A stretch of 64,000 nt of DNA from Hepsetus odoe (taxonomy: Eukaryota; Chordata; Actinopteri; Characiformes; Hepsetidae), in the NCBI GenBank assembly GCA_017165825.1, contig CM029376.1:25358206-25422205 (forward strand), written 5' to 3'. Both the position numbers and the translations under genes were made by a program. Of this stretch, positions 47,311-57,824 are shown piece by piece; the first letter of the stretch is position 1, and every line of letters begins with the position of its first letter. Under the pieces are notes generated by a model. It was not told the DNA's origin. It did not search any database and was given only the letters and a program-made list of their open reading frames with translations.

Positions 47311-47983
47311 TCATTTGTATAAGTTTTTATATATTTTAGTATTTTTTTATTGACCTTTTATTATAAAATTACTAATGCGCATTGCTTAAGTAATTAGTAT
47401 TAAGTTTGAAGTTCTTAAGTAATTAATTAATTTACTAGCTCCTTAGTTAATTATTCATAATCAAGAATTTTAAGTGGCTGTTGAGTTGACTTGGTAGGAA
47501 TATACACAAGGTAACTTGGACGTGTGGCTTCAGGGGGGGGGTAAAAAATAAAAAATATTCACCTGCTACTGGTTCTTCCAGGACAAGCTTCCCGCCAGGT
47601 TTCATGACCCTGGCGATCTCGGCCAGAGTCTCTGAGCTGTGAACCGGCGCGCTGTCTGGAAGGAGTCCTGTGAGAACCCAGTCGTATCTGGAAGCAGCGT
47701 GAGAAGCTGGAGAGAACGAGGCACAATAAAACCAGAATGGACAACAGAAAAGAGGACGAGCGTGTGTCGACCCAACTGGTCTCAAGAACTAAAAACAAAC
47801 CACAGGGCCGTTTTGTGGTAACTCACAAAGCTGGAGCCTCTCCATGTTCTCGAGTGACACAAGGCTCTGGCTGCCAACCGCGGCCCCGATGTTCTCCGCA
47901 AACCCCTTCAAGGCTGTGGGGGAGGACGGCTGCGTCCAGATCAACAGCACTTTGTCTCCTGTGTTCAGTCCGATGTCTGCCAT
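44780..47983 (-). CDS. ciapin1: CIAPIN1 (anamorsin), cytosolic Fe-S assembly factor, 8 coding exons, 310 aa
   Basis: Exons in transcript order (minus strand): 47983-47827, 47706-47563, 46985-46906, 46825-46660, 46298-46225, 46072-45954, 45733-45652, 44890-44780 (stop TAA). The 933-nt sum is in frame, and human CIAPIN1 is about 312 aa. With NDOR1 it passes electrons from NADPH in the cytosolic iron-sulfur assembly (CIA) pathway (family knowledge). The N-terminal half is a SAM-methyltransferase-like fold (MADIGLNTGDKVLL, ETLAEIARVMKPGGKLVLEEP). An acidic linker follows (KLWTLSVNDMNDDD, DILDSDELLD). Next comes Cys-rich motif A with Cys233, 244, 247 and 249 (ACKNCTCG), which holds [2Fe-2S]. The twin CX2C motif B has Cys272/275 and Cys283/286 (CGSCYLGDAFRCASC). 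All cluster cysteines are intact. A non-coding first exon lies near 49.52-49.58 kb. It is head-to-head with coq9. Confidence 0.96.
45430..45455 (+). repeat. (GT)n microsatellite in ciapin1 intron
   Basis: About 12 GT units in the last ciapin1 intron. Confidence 0.9.
47228..47310 (+). repeat. (TA)n/(CA)n compound microsatellite in ciapin1 intron
   Basis: A TA repeat of about 70 bp passing into a short CA run. It creates Tyr/Ile and Val/Cys artefact frames. Confidence 0.95.
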
Positions 47984-48214
47984 GGCCGCCTGTCCACAAA
48001 AACAGTAATTACTGCGATGGAGAAAAATACAACCAACAGTCATGGGGTGAAGAACCAAATACAATAATAATAATTATTATTCTTCTAAAAGCTTCTGCTT
48101 TAATGGCTAGTTTCACAAACCCAGTAACACAATCGTTCCTTTGTTAACGGTAAACCTTAATATTTTGAAAAGACAAAAGAGGACCAATTTTAAGAGCACC
48201 GTGGAACCGAACCC

Positions 48215-48575
48215 ACTGATTCGTCGTCTTCTTCCGGCTGCTCTCGTTCAGGGGTCGCCACAGCTGATCACCCGTTTCTTCCTGTCCTCTGCATCTTCCT
48301 CCTTCAAACTGACCACCTGCTTGTCCTCTCTCACCACGTCCATAAACCTCCTCTCTGTCCTTCCACTTTGCAGGCAGCTCCATCTTCAACACCCTCCTCC
48401 CGATATGATCCTCGTCTCTCCTCTGGACACGTCCAAACCAACGCAGCCTTTCTTCTCTAACTTTGTCTCCAAAACGTCTAACCTGAGCTGTCCCTCTAAT
48501 ATACTCATTTCTAATCCTGTCCATCCTCGTCACACCCAACGAACATCTCAGCATCTTTAACTCCGACACCTCCAG
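48215..48575 (-). mobile_element. RTE-type LINE 3' fragment in ciapin1 intron 1
   Basis: The minus-strand frame reads VTRMDRIRNEYIRGTAQV, DEDHIGRRVLKMELPAKW and related 3' LINE sequence, homologous to 33.2-33.5 kb. It has the same orientation as ciapin1 and lies between the non-coding first exon and the ATG exon. Confidence 0.8.
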
Positions 48576-49500
48576 GGATGCTTTGGTAAAGGAAAACCAG
48601 GTATCTCCATCTTCTTGGGTTTTTCTTTTTCTTCCTCATGGGAACCAGCAGGTACTTTTCACATTGTACTCTCGTACAGCCACCATTTCTTATTTGTTCT
48701 TCATCTCAGAAACAAAAATCTCAGTTTTGTAAAAGAGAAAAGGACAGAAATGTGAATGTCCTGAACCGCAGGCTCAGACGGTATGGTATAGATGGTATTA
48801 CTATTTTTTGTGAATATATTTTGATATTACCAAATAAAAGGTTTGATTTCATTTTATTGTATTCTTTAATTAAATGAATTTGACTCTAAAATGAAAATAC
48901 CCACAGAAATATAAAAAATTAAAGATATATATTATTTTTATCTATTTCACCTGAAATATCTCTCTAAAAATAAAAGATATTTTGGGGATTTTAAAAAAGC
49001 CTAATTTTCTATTTTAAAGATTGGTTAGATAATATAGAGATAAAATATACTCAATTATTTATTAAAAAAATAATATATTTTATAAATACAACATTATTAT
49101 ATACATATATGTATATATACACACATTTTATAAATAATTAAGTATATTTTATATTTATAGTACAGTATATTTATTTCCTAAACCTGTTATAGTTATACAT
49201 TTTTTATATATAAAAGCAGGTTTAGGAAATAAATGTAAAAAATGTAAATAGGAATAAATATAAAACAAAAACAAACATCGACTTTATATTTCAGCTCGAG
49301 TGGACACATTATCTGAGACTCGTTTCGGGGGAAATGTTGTTTTAAAGATGTTTTAACTGATAAACAGATTCAGAGACACAGCCCAGCTCACCCTGACTCA
49401 GCAGTCACAAACAATGAAGAGAACATTTGAGGAGTTTCACTAATTTAGGTTCTAAAGGTAGGAATCACGAATTAAAAGGCCTTTAATGAGAACATTTTTT
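48576..49500. other. AT-rich part of ciapin1 intron 1
   Basis: The stretch is very AT-rich with TATATA/ATATAC tracts at about 49095-49130. An imperfect palindrome (CCTAAACCTG near 49178 and CAGGTTTAGG near 49217) flanks a TATA-rich loop. No exon or repeat family was recognised. Confidence 0.5.
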
Positions 49501-49519
49501 GTTAAAAGTGTAAAATACT

Positions 49520-49590
49520 CACGAGCTCTTTCACCGCCGCCGACTGGATCCGGTGACTGATGGAGTCGCGATCAAATGACGTCACTATAT
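49520..49590 (-). promoter_or_regulatory. ciapin1 non-coding first exon and core promoter with a perfect CRE
   Basis: On the minus strand, ...GAAAGAGCTC|GTGAGT gives a consensus donor with the exon edge near 49523. Just upstream sits the full palindromic CRE TGACGTCA (49577-49584). The exon is inferred from the donor and from the need for a 5' leader. The TSS is not determined. Confidence 0.5.
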
Positions 49591-49829
49591 TGACCTTTTT
49601 TGAAGTTGACCCCCGTGGGCGCGTCCCAAACCACACAAGCCAACGTACTACCGTACTCATTTACTGTGGAGATGCGCTGTTTTCTACACAGTACTTTGTC
49701 TGGTGGACCGTTGGTGTAATCCTGGACTAAACTGCGAATTAAAACTAGTTTAGTGTGTGGACTAAGGTTAGGGAGCAGAGTATAAAGACTGTTAGCCGAT
49801 AAGACCTGAGCTGTAGGGTGCAGGGAGTG

Positions 49830-50270
49830 ATGAAGTCTGATTGGAACACTTTCTTATAAAGGTCACTCTGTAGGGTAGTAGTGTCCGATTGGAACACTCC
49901 CCCCAAAGGGCACTCTGTAGAGTGTCAATGTCCGATTAAAGCACTGTCCAGTAAAAGGCACTCCGCAGGGGGTGAGATGGAAAGTGTTCCATTGTTCGGT
50001 AAAGGGCACTCCGTAGAGTGGTGGCGGTGTCGGATTGGAACGCTCGCCGGCAAGGGAACTTCGTAGGAGGCATAGTGCTGTGTCCGATTGGAACACTCCC
50101 CGGCAAGGGAACTCCGTAGGGATATGGTGCTGTGTCCGATTGGAACACTCCCCGGTAAGGGACCTCCGTAGGGGGCATAGTGCTGTGTCCGATTGGAACG
50201 CTCCCCGGCAAGGGGCCTCTATAGGGGGTAGGGGGTATGGCGCTGGTGTCTGATTGGAGCGCCCCTCGGT
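49830..50270 (+). repeat. Tandem array of a ~50-bp ATTGG-containing promoter unit
   Basis: About nine units share TGTCCGATTGGAACACTCCC followed by GGCAAGGGAACTCCGTAGGG. Exact ATTGG (inverted CCAAT, NF-Y core) occurs at 49840, 49888, 50034, 50087, 50139, 50192 and 50253. Two further units near 49935 and 49990 are degenerate. Spacing is 48-61 bp. The array produces an artefactual 192-aa minus-strand frame. It occupies most of the coq9 proximal promoter. Confidence 0.9.
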
Positions 50271-50296
50271 ATAACGTGGGTGACGTTGTCGCGCTC

Positions 50297-50314
50297 ATGG
50301 CCGCTGCGCGCTGA
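50297..50314 (+). other. coq9 upstream mini-ORF (5 codons)
   Basis: ATG GCC GCT GCG CGC TGA reads MAAAR and stops two bases before the main coq9 ATG (50317). Whether it lies in the transcript depends on the unknown TSS. Confidence 0.45.
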
Positions 50315-50316
50315 AC

Positions 50317-53300
50317 ATGGCGGCGCTGATCAGGAGTGTGCGGGCCGTGCGGAGGCTGCGGGGGCTGGGCAGCGGTAAGCGCGCACCGTGAGTGCGGAGC
50401 AGCGTTCCGTTGCGGTGTTTGGAGTTTGTTGAGGCTCGTGTTCGAGTGTTTTAGTGACAGTGTGGGACAGTTTAGGGCGCAGGAGCTGATCTGAGAGCAG
50501 GACAAGGTGATCATGAAGGACAGGAAGAGTGAACAGGAGTGAACAGTGTGTTCAGAGTTTTCTCCAGAACGGGGTTTACTGGAAGCTCTGCTGAATGAAC
50601 TCCCAGTTTTGGGGATTTTATTGGATCTGGATCAGTAAATAAATAAACAGATACAAAATTACAGAAACAAAAACATCAAACATCTTTAACATCAAAGAAG
50701 AAAGTATTTAAGTGTTTCTAATAATTAAGCAGTTAAGATGAAAGTGAAAGTGAAAGATGTAAAGTGTAAGATGTAAACAGAACACTTTTTAAAAAAATTC
50801 TCCATTATTATAATGAATAATTTAACAATAATAATAATAATAATAATAATAACAACAATAATAATTTCATGTTTGGAGCCCCTTCTATACCTTTAAATGA
50901 AACTGCATATTTTGCAGTTTGTGTTTTTTAAGTGTTTATTTATTATCTGTTGTAAATAAATACAAAAGGAGGAAGTGAGAGATTAAAGTAAAAGCAGAGA
51001 TGTTTTTAATATATTAATTGTGGTTTAAAATGAGAGATTATTAGTTTTATTTTAAGTGATGGGACTGTAAATCTGACCCATAAACGATTCTCCTCCTGAC
51101 TTGTTTAGTAAAAGCTCTTCTGATTCCCAGAATGTGCGATAAGTGTAAGTGACAGTCATTGTGAAACATGCATCCTCTGAATTTAAGTCACACCATGCAG
51201 CCCTATCCAGCACCTGGGGAGCAGTGTCGGTGACGGTACCTTGCTGAAGGGTACGTCAGGGCAACCTACTGGTCTTTGAACCGGTGACCTTCCGATCCTG
51301 GGGCCTCGTCCCTAAACACTAGGCCACCGTTTCCCCGAGCCTCTGCATCTAACCCACGCGCCGTGCAGCAGGGGGCGGCTATTGAAAGCACCCAGGGAGC
51401 AGTGATGGGGACAGTACCTTGCTCAAGGGTACCTTTTAACATGCCGTTTAGCGTCATGTCTTCAAAATAAAACTGTTAATGCAGCAGTTTAGAGAATATA
51501 ATGTAGAATATAATTTCACAGTAAACTCCCTTCGCTCACACTCCTAATGAAACCAACATACGGTTTCCTTGGAAACCTTTAAGCTTTTAGCTGAACTCCG
51601 GTGAGGGAGTGAGTCTGCTTTCTGATCTTTGACCGTTCTCCATGCAGTAGTGCTCCAGACGGGCCCCAGTCCCCAGTACGCCGCTCTGGGACGCGGTTTT
51701 CATCGCGCCGCTTTGCTGCAGCTCTCTGACGACTCCAAAAGCAAAAAGGTTGTTCCACCTCCGTCCCCTCATGAGCACTTCCAGGAATCTCAACAGGCCT
51801 GGTCATCTTCCTCCACAGCGCAAGCAGACAGTCACCATGACGACCCCCAGGCGAACACCAGGTTAGTCCCTTACTCCGAAAATCACATTCAGTGCTGAGC
51901 GGAAGTCCGTTTTTTCTCGTATCATTTAAGAGGAACCAGCGTTAAGTGAGAGGGAGGCACAGTCAGTCTGTTACACAAATGATAGCTGGTTTAAGGGAGT
52001 CGGCCCCAGGATCAGAAGGTCACATCCCAGAATCCCAGACCAGTAGGTTGACCTGAGGTACCCCTGAGCAAGGTACCATCCCCGTCACTGCTCCCCAGGC
52101 ACTTTCAATAGCTGCCCCCTGCTGAACGGGTTCATAAAACACATCCTCTGGGGTTCACTGCTGCGCTGCGTACTCACGATGACGACTTGTCACTTTCACT
52201 TTCACTTGTGTCGAGGTTCTTTTACAATTCAATTGTAAATCCCAAAAATGAAAGTGTGAAATGGAAGCAGAAGACAAAAACAGATTTTCAAAATAGAAAA
52301 TCAATAAAAATTGTTTGCATTCTAAATGTAATAAAAATAAATCAAATAAATGGGGGAAAATGTGTTTTTTCTAAAACCTTTTCCAAACCTGCCTTATTGT
52401 GGAAGGAAATGAGACTTTATTTTATTTTATTATTTTTTAAATTTTATTTATTTTATTTATTTATTTTTTATTTTGCTTGTTTCCCATGTTAGCAGTATGG
52501 ACAGAGAGGTTGTTTCTAGATCCTTGAACACATTTTCACAGAAATCCTTGTTGACAATATATATGGTGTTAATTACCCAAATACACAGTTACAGATTTTA
52601 TTATTAATATTTTTAGCATGAACAACTCAACCAGTTAGAATACTGGTGAAGTAGTATACAATTAAAATTGCAGTAATTGAGATTAAAATATTGCATCCTT
52701 TCAAATTGCAGAGTTAATTGCTCGTTAATCGCGTAATCCTGCCGTCATCATCCCAGAGCTCTTATTTGCGTCACCCACTTTCGTCTCATGAGATTCGGGT
52801 CTACGTTTAACCAAGTGACATGGTTTCAGTTATCAGGATCAGAGCGGTGAACAGGCGGAGGACTATGAGACGGAGGAGCAGCTCCAGACGCGCATCCTCA
52901 CCGCCGCGCTGGAGTTCGTCCCTCAGCACGGCTGGACGGTGGACTCCATCGCGGCCGGAGCGGAGGTGGGCTGGGCGGAGGGGAGGGTGTTCTGTATGGT
53001 TGATCGAAAGAGGTTTTTTGTGTAACTTTGTCTTTTCGCTGCGATCTAGACTCTCGGCCTGTCGGCTGCTTCTGCGGGAATGTTTGACAGCGGCGCCGGA
53101 GACCTGGTGCTGCATTTCGTCGGCCAGTGCAACGCTCAGCTGGCCGAGATTCTGGCACAGCAGCATAATGAGATCCAGCTTGGCCAAGCAGAGTGAGTAC
53201 CTCTGATCGGTGGTCACCGATTCCTCACTCACTACGCAGAGTGACGGGCAGCGCCATCCCGGCTCTCACGGCTTGAAAAAGAAACAAAACCCACCACTGA

Positions 53301-56300
53301 TAGGTCGCCAGTCCATCGCAGACAATTCAGCAGTTCCCCTCCTGAGTTATTAACGTAGTGACGTTCAGCTCAACCCGAACTTCCAGCCCAACTGGAGCTG
53401 GTGTGGCTGATTAGTGTTGGGTCTGAACCCTGTAGGATAGTACGCTTCAGAGTGAGAGACTGATCACCACTGAAAATCAGGTTGTAATGCCAACGTGCTT
53501 TTTTTGACAAATGTATGACGCTTAGAGACGCAAACAACAGAGCGGATTGTGTCTCACCCTTAAAACCACGTGCGTGTTTTTGCTGTTCAAATTTTTTTTT
53601 CATAAAAATTCTGCATTATACAGTATTTTGTTGTGAGATGCTTCAGTGTAGAGAAACTCCGTCTTCTTTACAGTGGTGGAAGCAGGGGCCAGGTCTCCAG
53701 CACGAACGTTATTTCCTCTTATCTTTGGTTGATGATGATGATGATGATGATGATGATAGTAATGTACTGAAACTTCGGGGCAGCGATGGTCTAGTGGTTA
53801 GGGAGTCGGCCACAGGATCGGAAGATTGTGGTTGCCCTGAGGTACCCTTGAGCAAGGTACCGTGCCCATCACTGCTCACCAGGCGCTTTCATAGCTGCCC
53901 CCTGCTGCACGGTGTTTGCATGGGTTAAATGCAGAGGTTAAATTTCGTTGTGCTGTGCTGCGTATCACAATGACATGGGTAGTCACTTTTGCTTTCACTT
54001 TTTGGGCTTCGTGACACTTTTCCATCATAAATGGATTTTAAAAAAATTATAAAACATGTTTTAGTTACAGTTACTAAAGTTTTTGGCTTCGAAAACCTGT
54101 GGTTAAACAATCTCTCAGGCATTTGGCAGAACCATTTGATGGAATAACTTCCTGTTGGAGCTTTTGGGGCACTGAACTCTTCAGATATCTAGTTCCATTT
54201 ACCATCACACCAAGTTTCCAGATCATTTCATGCCAGTGAGATATTGCTGTTGTACATACACGACCAACCAGGTTTCCCATGAAGATGTTTGATGATTCTG
54301 AATGATCCTCATTTTCCAGGAAGAAGGAGACGGCCGAGTTCCTCAGAGACACCGTGGAGACTCGACTGAGGATGTTGATTCCTTATATTGAAACATGGCC
54401 ACAGGTGCTGTATAACACAAGTTTTAGTAAGAATATCAAACATTTTCAGAAGGTTGTGAAAACACAGTTTTAGCTAAAATTACACCAAAACGTAATCGAA
54501 AAATAAAAACTGCACGAATGACTGACAGTGATGTTGGACTTTGTAGGCGATGAGTATACTGCTGCTTCCCCACAACATCCCCAACAGCCTGAAGCACCTC
54601 TCCACGCTGGTGGATGATATTTGGTACTACGCAGGGGATCGTTCAACAGATGTGAGTAACATTTCTGAAACAAGTCCCCTTCTTTACCTTCCGCCCTTCC
54701 TGAAGGAAGCTCTCATGTGCTCTACAAGCTCATTTGGCTTATAAATCATGACTTGCTGCATTATCAGTGCAAAATATCACTCTGTTCTCAATCAATTCCA
54801 CCTCGGAGTCGATGGTGAGCTTTAATCATACTTAGACTTCATGTGCGTCCGAAGAGGTTTGGATTAGTTGTTGCAGTTTTTTCCGAATTTCACATTTTTA
54901 ATGTCCATCTAAAGCATCGATTACTGCAGGATTAGCTCACTCAACTCTTTTTACCCTCATTTAAGAACACATTTCTCTCAACATTGGTAAATAAACGATG
55001 AGTTTAAAATCCTGGGGATGGTTTCTTGTCTTCTCGTAACCAAGGCAACCTGATTTTATTCTGTGGGAAAAGTTGAGAAACATCTGACCTGGAGCATTAA
55101 CTGTGGGTGACAAGGTTTTTTTTTTTATGTTTTATAAATATACTCAAAAGATCTGAGACAAAAGATGATGGAGACTACTGGCAGGATGCTGGTTGGTGCG
55201 GTAGAAGCATCCAAGAACGTGTGATTTGTGCTCGTTGAAGGTGAGGGGACCGTTGTTTCCCGAAACATTGCTTTAAAACTACACAACTTTTGTCTTCCTT
55301 TCTTTACCTCTCGTTCTGGACGTGACCCAGCTGAACTGGTACACCCGAAGAGCAGCGCTAACAGGCATCTACAACACCACGGAGCTGGTGATGGTGCAGG
55401 ACTCCTCCCCTGACTTTGAAGAGACCTGGGCCTTCCTTAACAATCGTATCCAGGATGTGGTCAACATGGCGAACACTGCCAAACAGGTACAGTGAACGGG
55501 AAGGTTTATTAGTGATGCTGTTCGTTGGACTGGATTTGTCATTTTAGTTTACTCATCCTGGGTGATGCTGGTTTGTGATTTTTTTGAATGTATTTTTATT
55601 TTTGGTAGGTGCAGTCAACTGGTGAGGCTGTAGTTCAGGGGCTGATGGGTGCTGCAGTTACGGTGAGCACTCTTGGAGACACACACATCCCGCGAATGAA
55701 AAGAGGCGTCTTTTCATGACACTAGTTGGGTTGACATAAGAAAACGGCACTAAATGTTAGTTCAGAAATGACTTTTTTTATGAAATTAACATTTATTCAA
55801 TAATCAATAATCATAATCGATGCTTACCTGCCATCCGTAATTCGGATTATCAGATCAATAGATGGTAATCTTTATACTCTGCAAAGTGTTTAAGGCAGAG
55901 AAAATGTTGAGAAAATAGTGGTTAGGGAGTTGGCCCCAGGATCAGAAGGTCATGGGTTCGAATCTCAGATCAATAGGTTGCCCTGAGGTACCCTTGAGCA
56001 AGGTACCGTCCCTGTCACTGCTCCCGGGGTGTTTCAGTAGCTGCCCCCTGCTGCATGTGTTTGTGTGTGGGTGAAATGCAGAGTTGTAATTTCGTCGTGG
56101 TTCACTTTGTGCTGTACTGTGTTCCACAATGACAAGAATAGTCACTTTCACTTTCAACTTATCGTGAGGGAGGTTTCGGAGGTTTATGCAGACGTCTGGT
56201 TCCCTTTCAGCACCACTGCAAACAATGACGTTTCTGAAGAACGAAGCATTTCACATCAAACCAATCTAAATGACTTTGTTTACATCATGTTTACACCATT

Positions 56301-56578
56301 TTTTTTATGGCGACACTTGGATGTGTTAGATTAATTCCCCTTTAATTACACTCCAGCTGTCCTGAGAATGGAGATGAAGTTCAAAAACTCTTGCTCTTCT
56401 TTTTAATTATTTATCCATCCAACCATTATCTGCCGCTTGTCCCAAACGGGGTCGGGGGGGGGGGTGCTGGTGTCCAACCCAGCGCACACAGGGCGAGGAC
56501 GGGGGACTAATTATTTATTTATTTATTTATTTTTATCCACAGCTGAAGAACATCACAGGCTTGAACCAGAGACGATGA
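50317..56578 (+). CDS. coq9: COQ9, mitochondrial coenzyme Q biosynthesis lipid-binding protein, 9 exons, 328 aa
   Basis: Exons: 50317-50374, 51648-51861, 52830-52965, 53050-53192, 54320-54404, 54547-54651, 55331-55486, 55609-55662, 56543-56578 (TGA). The 987-nt sum is in frame, and human COQ9 is about 318 aa. COQ9 binds lipids and CoQ intermediates and supports the hydroxylase COQ7 in the matrix-side CoQ complex (family knowledge). The N-terminus (MAALIRSVRAVRRLRG) is Arg-rich without acids, a typical mitochondrial presequence. A variable Ser/His-rich linker is encoded by exon 2. The conserved TetR-like helical domain starts at EEQLQTRILTAALEFVPQHG and includes TRLRMLIPYIETWPQ, LVDDIWYYAGDRSTD, NWYTRRAALTGIYNTTELVM and the end LKNITGLNQRR. 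The exon 3 acceptor was chosen at TTTCAG|TTATCAGG because only this keeps the phase. Confidence 0.97.
50815..50865 (+). repeat. (AAT)n microsatellite in coq9 intron 1
   Basis: An ATA/AAT repeat of about 40 bp at 50829-50863. The remainder of the 1.27-kb intron besides this and the SINEs is AT-rich with nothing recognised. Confidence 0.85.
51135..51440 (-). repeat. Two SINE family A copies, inverted, in coq9 intron 1
   Basis: CTTGCTGAAGGGTACGTCAG (first copy, about 51135-51335) and CTTGCTCAAGGGTACC (second, 5'-truncated, about 51336-51438) occur in the same orientation back to back, joined near ACTAGGCCACCGTTTCCCC. Confidence 0.75.
51985..52207 (+). repeat. SINE family A copy in coq9 intron 2
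   Basis: It has AGTCGGCCCCAGGATCAGAA, GAGCAAGGTACCATCCCC, and a GTCACTTTCACTTTCACTT tail. The head is weak. The rest of the intron (52208-52829) is AT-rich and unremarkable. Confidence 0.75.
53731..53758 (+). repeat. (GAT)n microsatellite in coq9 intron 4
   Basis: Nine GAT units, giving a poly-Asp artefact frame. Confidence 0.9.
53776..54001 (+). repeat. SINE family A copy in coq9 intron 4
   Basis: GGGGCAGCGATGGTCTAGTG head, TACCCTTGAGCAAGGTACCG core, CTGCTGCACGGTG, and a GTAGTCACTTTTGCTTTCAC tail. The B-box part is deleted. Confidence 0.85.
54652..55330 (+). other. coq9 intron 6
   Basis: A 679-bp intron of ordinary mixed composition. No repeat family or RNA gene was recognised. Confidence 0.5.
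55915..56158 (+). repeat. SINE family A copy in coq9 intron 8
   Basis: AGTGGTTAGGGAGTTGGCCC head, GGGTTCGAATCTCAG B box, GAGCAAGGTACCGTCCCTG core, and a GTCACTTTCACTTTC tail. Confidence 0.85.
56410..56508 (-). repeat. LINE-tail repeat, inverted, in coq9 intron 8
   Basis: CCATTATCTGCCGCTTGTCC, CAAACGGGGTCGGGGG and CCAGCGCACACAGGGCGAGG are the reverse complement of the repeat at 21.05-21.15 kb. It lies 40 bp before the last exon. Confidence 0.7.
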
Positions 56579-56950
56579 ACCTTCTTGTCCCCGTGTTCCC
56601 CCCCTATCAGCACGATATCTGTCCAAAAACCATCGTGAGACCCAGACACTTTCATGACCGGTTCCTTCGTGAGAGTGGCAGAAGTGTCTTTTTGCTTTTA
56701 TTTGTAATGTAGTTCGGACCAGGGGGCAGTTTTTGATTTTCTTCGTGCCCTTAAGTCACTTTAAAGGGTAACTGTGCCATAGCTGTCTGTTGATTTACAG
56801 CAGGATGCTCGAACACCCTCCTAGATGTTGACTGACCCTGAAACACCCACATCTGTGTGAGATATTTTTGATGAATTGTCTGGGGGAGAAGGCTTGGCCA
56901 GCCCTGTGATGGACTGAGCATTTTTGTTCCCTGTATAAACGCAGAAGCAG

Positions 56951-56956
56951 AATAAA
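56951..56956 (+). terminator. Candidate coq9 poly(A) signal
   Basis: An AATAAA lies about 370 bases after the coq9 stop, with another at 57017-57022. Confidence 0.5.
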
Positions 56957-57039
56957 TATGCATTATACTTGACAATGTTTTTTAGACATTTTATGTCTGA
57001 TTTTTTTGAGTGTCTCAATAAAACATGTAGTCACTTTGT

Positions 57040-57600
57040 GAATAACGTGTTTTTAAGCAATAGTCTCCTAAGAGTTTGTGGCATTTGGCAGCGGGTTTAT
57101 CTGCTGCCTCCTTGAGGACAACGCTGAAACCAGAACCTTCTCAAAGCCATCATAAGACAACATCTCGAGCATGTGGCAGCAGTCGAAGGAGTGCATACAA
57201 AGTCATTTTTAGAGCAAAACAGTCCCACAAGATTTAATCCAAATTTAATGAAATGTTCAGGAAGGTTTTTATACTGAAATTGTGCAGCGCTGTAAAGAAA
57301 TCTGAATGGGTTCCTCCATAAGATAAAATAAAGATCTTGGTGAATACATTAAGCAGATGTTTCCAGACATTGTTTGAATTGTAGTGTAAATTAGAAGTGT
57401 TGGATAATTCTCTAAAAGGTTTAGATCTAAATCAGCTAAAACATCTGCATAAAGTCTGCATATAAATCTATCCAGTGAATATACTACTAAAAAAATAATA
57501 CATAACATTATAATAAATGTTACTTTTCTCAGAATGGGTCTCTCCTTATTCCACCTTTTCACCCAGATAGTGCAGATTAAACACTCCTTTGAATCCTGTG
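57040..57600. other. coq9-polr2c intergenic sequence
   Basis: AT-rich sequence without recognised repeats or exons. The minus frame at 57269-57562 is Ile/Leu-rich chance translation. Confidence 0.45.
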
Positions 57601-57654
57601 ATAGAATCCCGAAGTGCTTTTTGTCAGAAAAATGATATTTTGCATTCTTTGAAG

Positions 57655-57824
57655 GGGCGTTTATATGAAGTGCACTACGTAGGGAGTAGGTAGCAATTTG
57701 GAACGCGACTTTAAGAATGACCCGGATGTAAACACGCGGTGTTTGTCGGCGTTTGAGACGCGGGTTAAAATATTAGATTATTTTTTTATTTCTAGCGCAA
57801 TTTTTCTGAACCGCAGCTCCCGGA
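57655..57824 (+). promoter_or_regulatory. polr2c promoter and 5'UTR with a promoter-type repeated element
   Basis: GGGGCGTTTATATGAAG contains a TATA-like word. It is followed by TGCACTACGTAGGGAGTAGG and GCAATTTGGAACGCG (57671-57707), closely resembling the units of the coq9 array and the inverted element near ciapin1. An ACCCGGATG ETS-like word is near 57720. The start ATG is at 57825. Confidence 0.6.

Larger units (their letters stand above)
49600..50316. promoter_or_regulatory. ciapin1/coq9 bidirectional promoter region
   Basis: The two divergent genes are separated by under 0.8 kb between the inferred ciapin1 leader and the coq9 ATG. The human pair is arranged the same way. The region contains an inverted promoter-type element at about 49615-49670 (GTCCCAAACC and GTACTACCGTACTC), the tandem array at 49.8-50.27 kb, GTGACGTTGTC near 50280 and the YY1-type AACATGGCGGCG that includes the coq9 start. 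Confidence 0.65.

Noticed and set aside
47688..47706. Nearer ciapin1 exon 3 acceptor at CTTCCAG|ATACGAC
   Set aside because: It breaks the phase with the preceding phase-1 exon. The acceptor at CTCTCCAG|CTTCTCACGC keeps the frame and adds SHAASR, matching the family.
49936..50514. 192-aa minus-strand open frame
   Set aside because: It is a translation of the promoter tandem repeat across the coq9 start, with periodic Pro/Thr/Tyr motifs and no splice or homology support.
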